Position numbers and translations under genes: made by a program. DNA of 64,000 nucleotides, taken from positions 2,356,001 to 2,420,000 of the forward strand of contig OY282379.1 of assembly GCA_958295875.1 (NCBI GenBank), in the 5' to 3' direction. This document shows positions 63,025 to 64,000 of the stretch, in pieces. The notes under the pieces are model-generated. The model saw only the letters and a list, made by a program, of their open reading frames with translations. It searched no databases and had not been told where the DNA came from. Position 1 is the stretch's first letter. Each line of letters opens with the position of its first letter. Source of the DNA: an uncultured Pseudomonadales bacterium. Its GTDB lineage: Bacteria > Pseudomonadota > Gammaproteobacteria > Pseudomonadales > Azotimanducaceae.

Positions 63025-64000
63025 TCAGCGCTCGAACGCGAGCGCCATGCCCGGCTGCGTGGAGTGGAACGTGCCGTCGGCATAGGCCAGCTGCCCGTTC
63101 ACGAACGTGTGCGTCACGCGGTGGCTGAAGGTTTGCCCGGCGAACGGCGTCCAGCCGCACTTCGACCAAACTGGCTCCTCATCCACCACGGTGTTGCGGT
63201 TGGGGTGGATGATGGCCAAGTCCGCCCAGTAGCCCTCGCGCAGGAAACCCCGTTCGCGCACGTCGAAGCGCCGCGCCGGGGCGTGCGCCGTCTTGTGCGC
63301 GATGAGTTCCGCCGGCATGTGCTCGAACAACGACAGCAGCGCGTGCTGCACCAGCGGCAGACCGGCCGGCGCCTTCGCGTAGGGCTGCTGCTTCTCGGCG
63401 CGGGTGTGCGGCGCGTGGTCCGTGGCGATGACGTCGATGCGCCCGTCGGCCACCGCCGCCCGCAGCGCCAACCGGTCTGCTTGGCCTTTGATGGCGGGGT
63501 TGCACTTGATGTCCGCGCCCTTGGCGGCGTAGTCCGCGTCATCGAAGAACAGATGGTGGACGCACGCCTCGGCGGTGATGCGCTTGCCGTCCAAGTCTCC
63601 GGGGGCGAACAGGTCTAGCTCGCGGGCCGTGGTGAGATGCAGCACATGCAGGTTGCTGCCGTGGCGCCGCGCCAGTTCCACCGCGAAGCTGGAGGACTTG
63701 TAGCACGCTTCCTCCGAGCGGATTTCCGGGTGCATCGCGAACGGAATGGCGTCGCCGTAGCGCGCCCGCGCCTGCGCTTCGTTGGCGAGGATGGTCGGCG
63801 TGTCCTCGCAGTGGGTGGCGATGACGAGCGGGGTGGAGGCGAAGATGCCCTCCAGCGTCGCCTCGTCATCCACCAGCATGTTGCCGGTGGAGGCGCCCAT
63901 GAACACCTTCACGCCGCAGGCGCGCGTCGCGTCCACGGCCTTGATCGCCTCCAAGTTGTCGTTGGTGGCGCCAAAGTAGAAGGCGTAGTTGGCGAGGGAC
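63025..64000 (-). CDS. pyrC: dihydroorotase (5' end cut by window edge)
   Basis: At least 325 residues are visible; the N-terminal HxH metal site is outside the window. Present are the segment near the carboxylated lysine region (KVFMGASTGNM), THCED, LHVLHLTTA and IATDHAPHT, all characteristic metal- and substrate-binding parts. The GATNDNLEAIK just inside the edge is typical of class I-like dihydroorotases in pyrimidine synthesis. Allantoinase/hydantoinase is less likely from this pattern. Confidence 0.85.
   Translation of the reverse strand, partial: SLANYAFYFGATNDNLEAIKAVDATRACGVKVFMGASTGNMLVDDEATLEGIFASTPLVIATHCEDTPTILANEAQARARYGDAIPFAMHPEIRSEEACYKSSSFAVELARRHGSNLHVLHLTTARELDLFAPGDLDGKRITAEACVHHLFFDDADYAAKGADIKCNPAIKGQADRLALRAAVADGRIDVIATDHAPHTRAEKQQPYAKAPAGLPLVQHALLSLFEHMPAELIAHKTAHAPARRFDVRERGFLREGYWADLAIIHPNRNTVVDEEPVWSKCGWTPFAGQTFSHRVTHTFVNGQLAYADGTFHSTQPGMALAFER

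Overview
The window is GC-rich and densely coded, with most of the coding on the minus strand. Many neighbouring genes overlap by ATGA, GTGA or TTGA. Gene content (RND efflux pair, IS5-group transposase, OFA-type MFS carrier, KorAB with an FAD/Fe-S partner, phytanoyl-CoA dioxygenases, short-chain dehydrogenases, a DmdA/GcvT-like protein, a Baeyer-Villiger-type monooxygenase) suggests a proteobacterium, most likely a marine or host-associated gammaproteobacterium. That placement is inference; no rRNA or other phylogenetic marker is present.

Layout. 1-5 kb: a catabolic group (HSL-type esterase, secreted protein, BVMO-like flavoenzyme), a 115-bp tandem repeat and a phytanoyl-CoA dioxygenase. 5.2-6.4 kb: a VapC/Phd-type toxin-antitoxin pair and a solitary Phd-like antitoxin. 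6.4-8.1 kb: an OFA-family carrier. 8.2-29.9 kb: a large defence island ending near a tRNA-Ser(GGA). It carries the class 1 DISARM genes drmD, drmMI, drmA and drmB in the expected order, but I find no drmC. Between drmMI and drmA lie a HEPN/zinc-ribbon protein translationally coupled to drmMI, an AAA ATPase, a subtilisin-like protease split by a one-base frameshift, a two-helix membrane protein on the other strand, and a decayed ATPase remnant. Between drmD and drmMI sit a small DNA-binding-like protein and tail-to-tail hicA and hicB genes. A Sel1-repeat protein closes the island.

30-53 kb is mostly housekeeping and metabolism: tRNA-Glu(TTC), a DUF815 ATPase, a sodium/proline-type symporter, an IS5-group element preceded by its own miniature (MITE) derivative, an N-terminally extended GAPDH, a 2-oxoacid:ferredoxin oxidoreductase operon, an RND pump, a ferredoxin, a GbsR-like regulator and a GcvT/DmdA-like protein.

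53.5-56.7 kb holds a tightly overlapping three-gene operon: a HEPN-domain protein, a MinD/ParA-like ATPase with a KGGVGR loop, and a second P-loop ATPase. I do not recognise it as a named system and it is the best candidate for a new (probably defensive) system. The remnant at 13.6 kb fuses pieces of both of these ATPases, so a second copy once lay inside the DISARM island.

56.8-64 kb: a MetY-like sulfhydrylase, hydrolases, a cupin, a short-chain dehydrogenase, an acyl-CoA ligase and the 3' part of a dihydroorotase.
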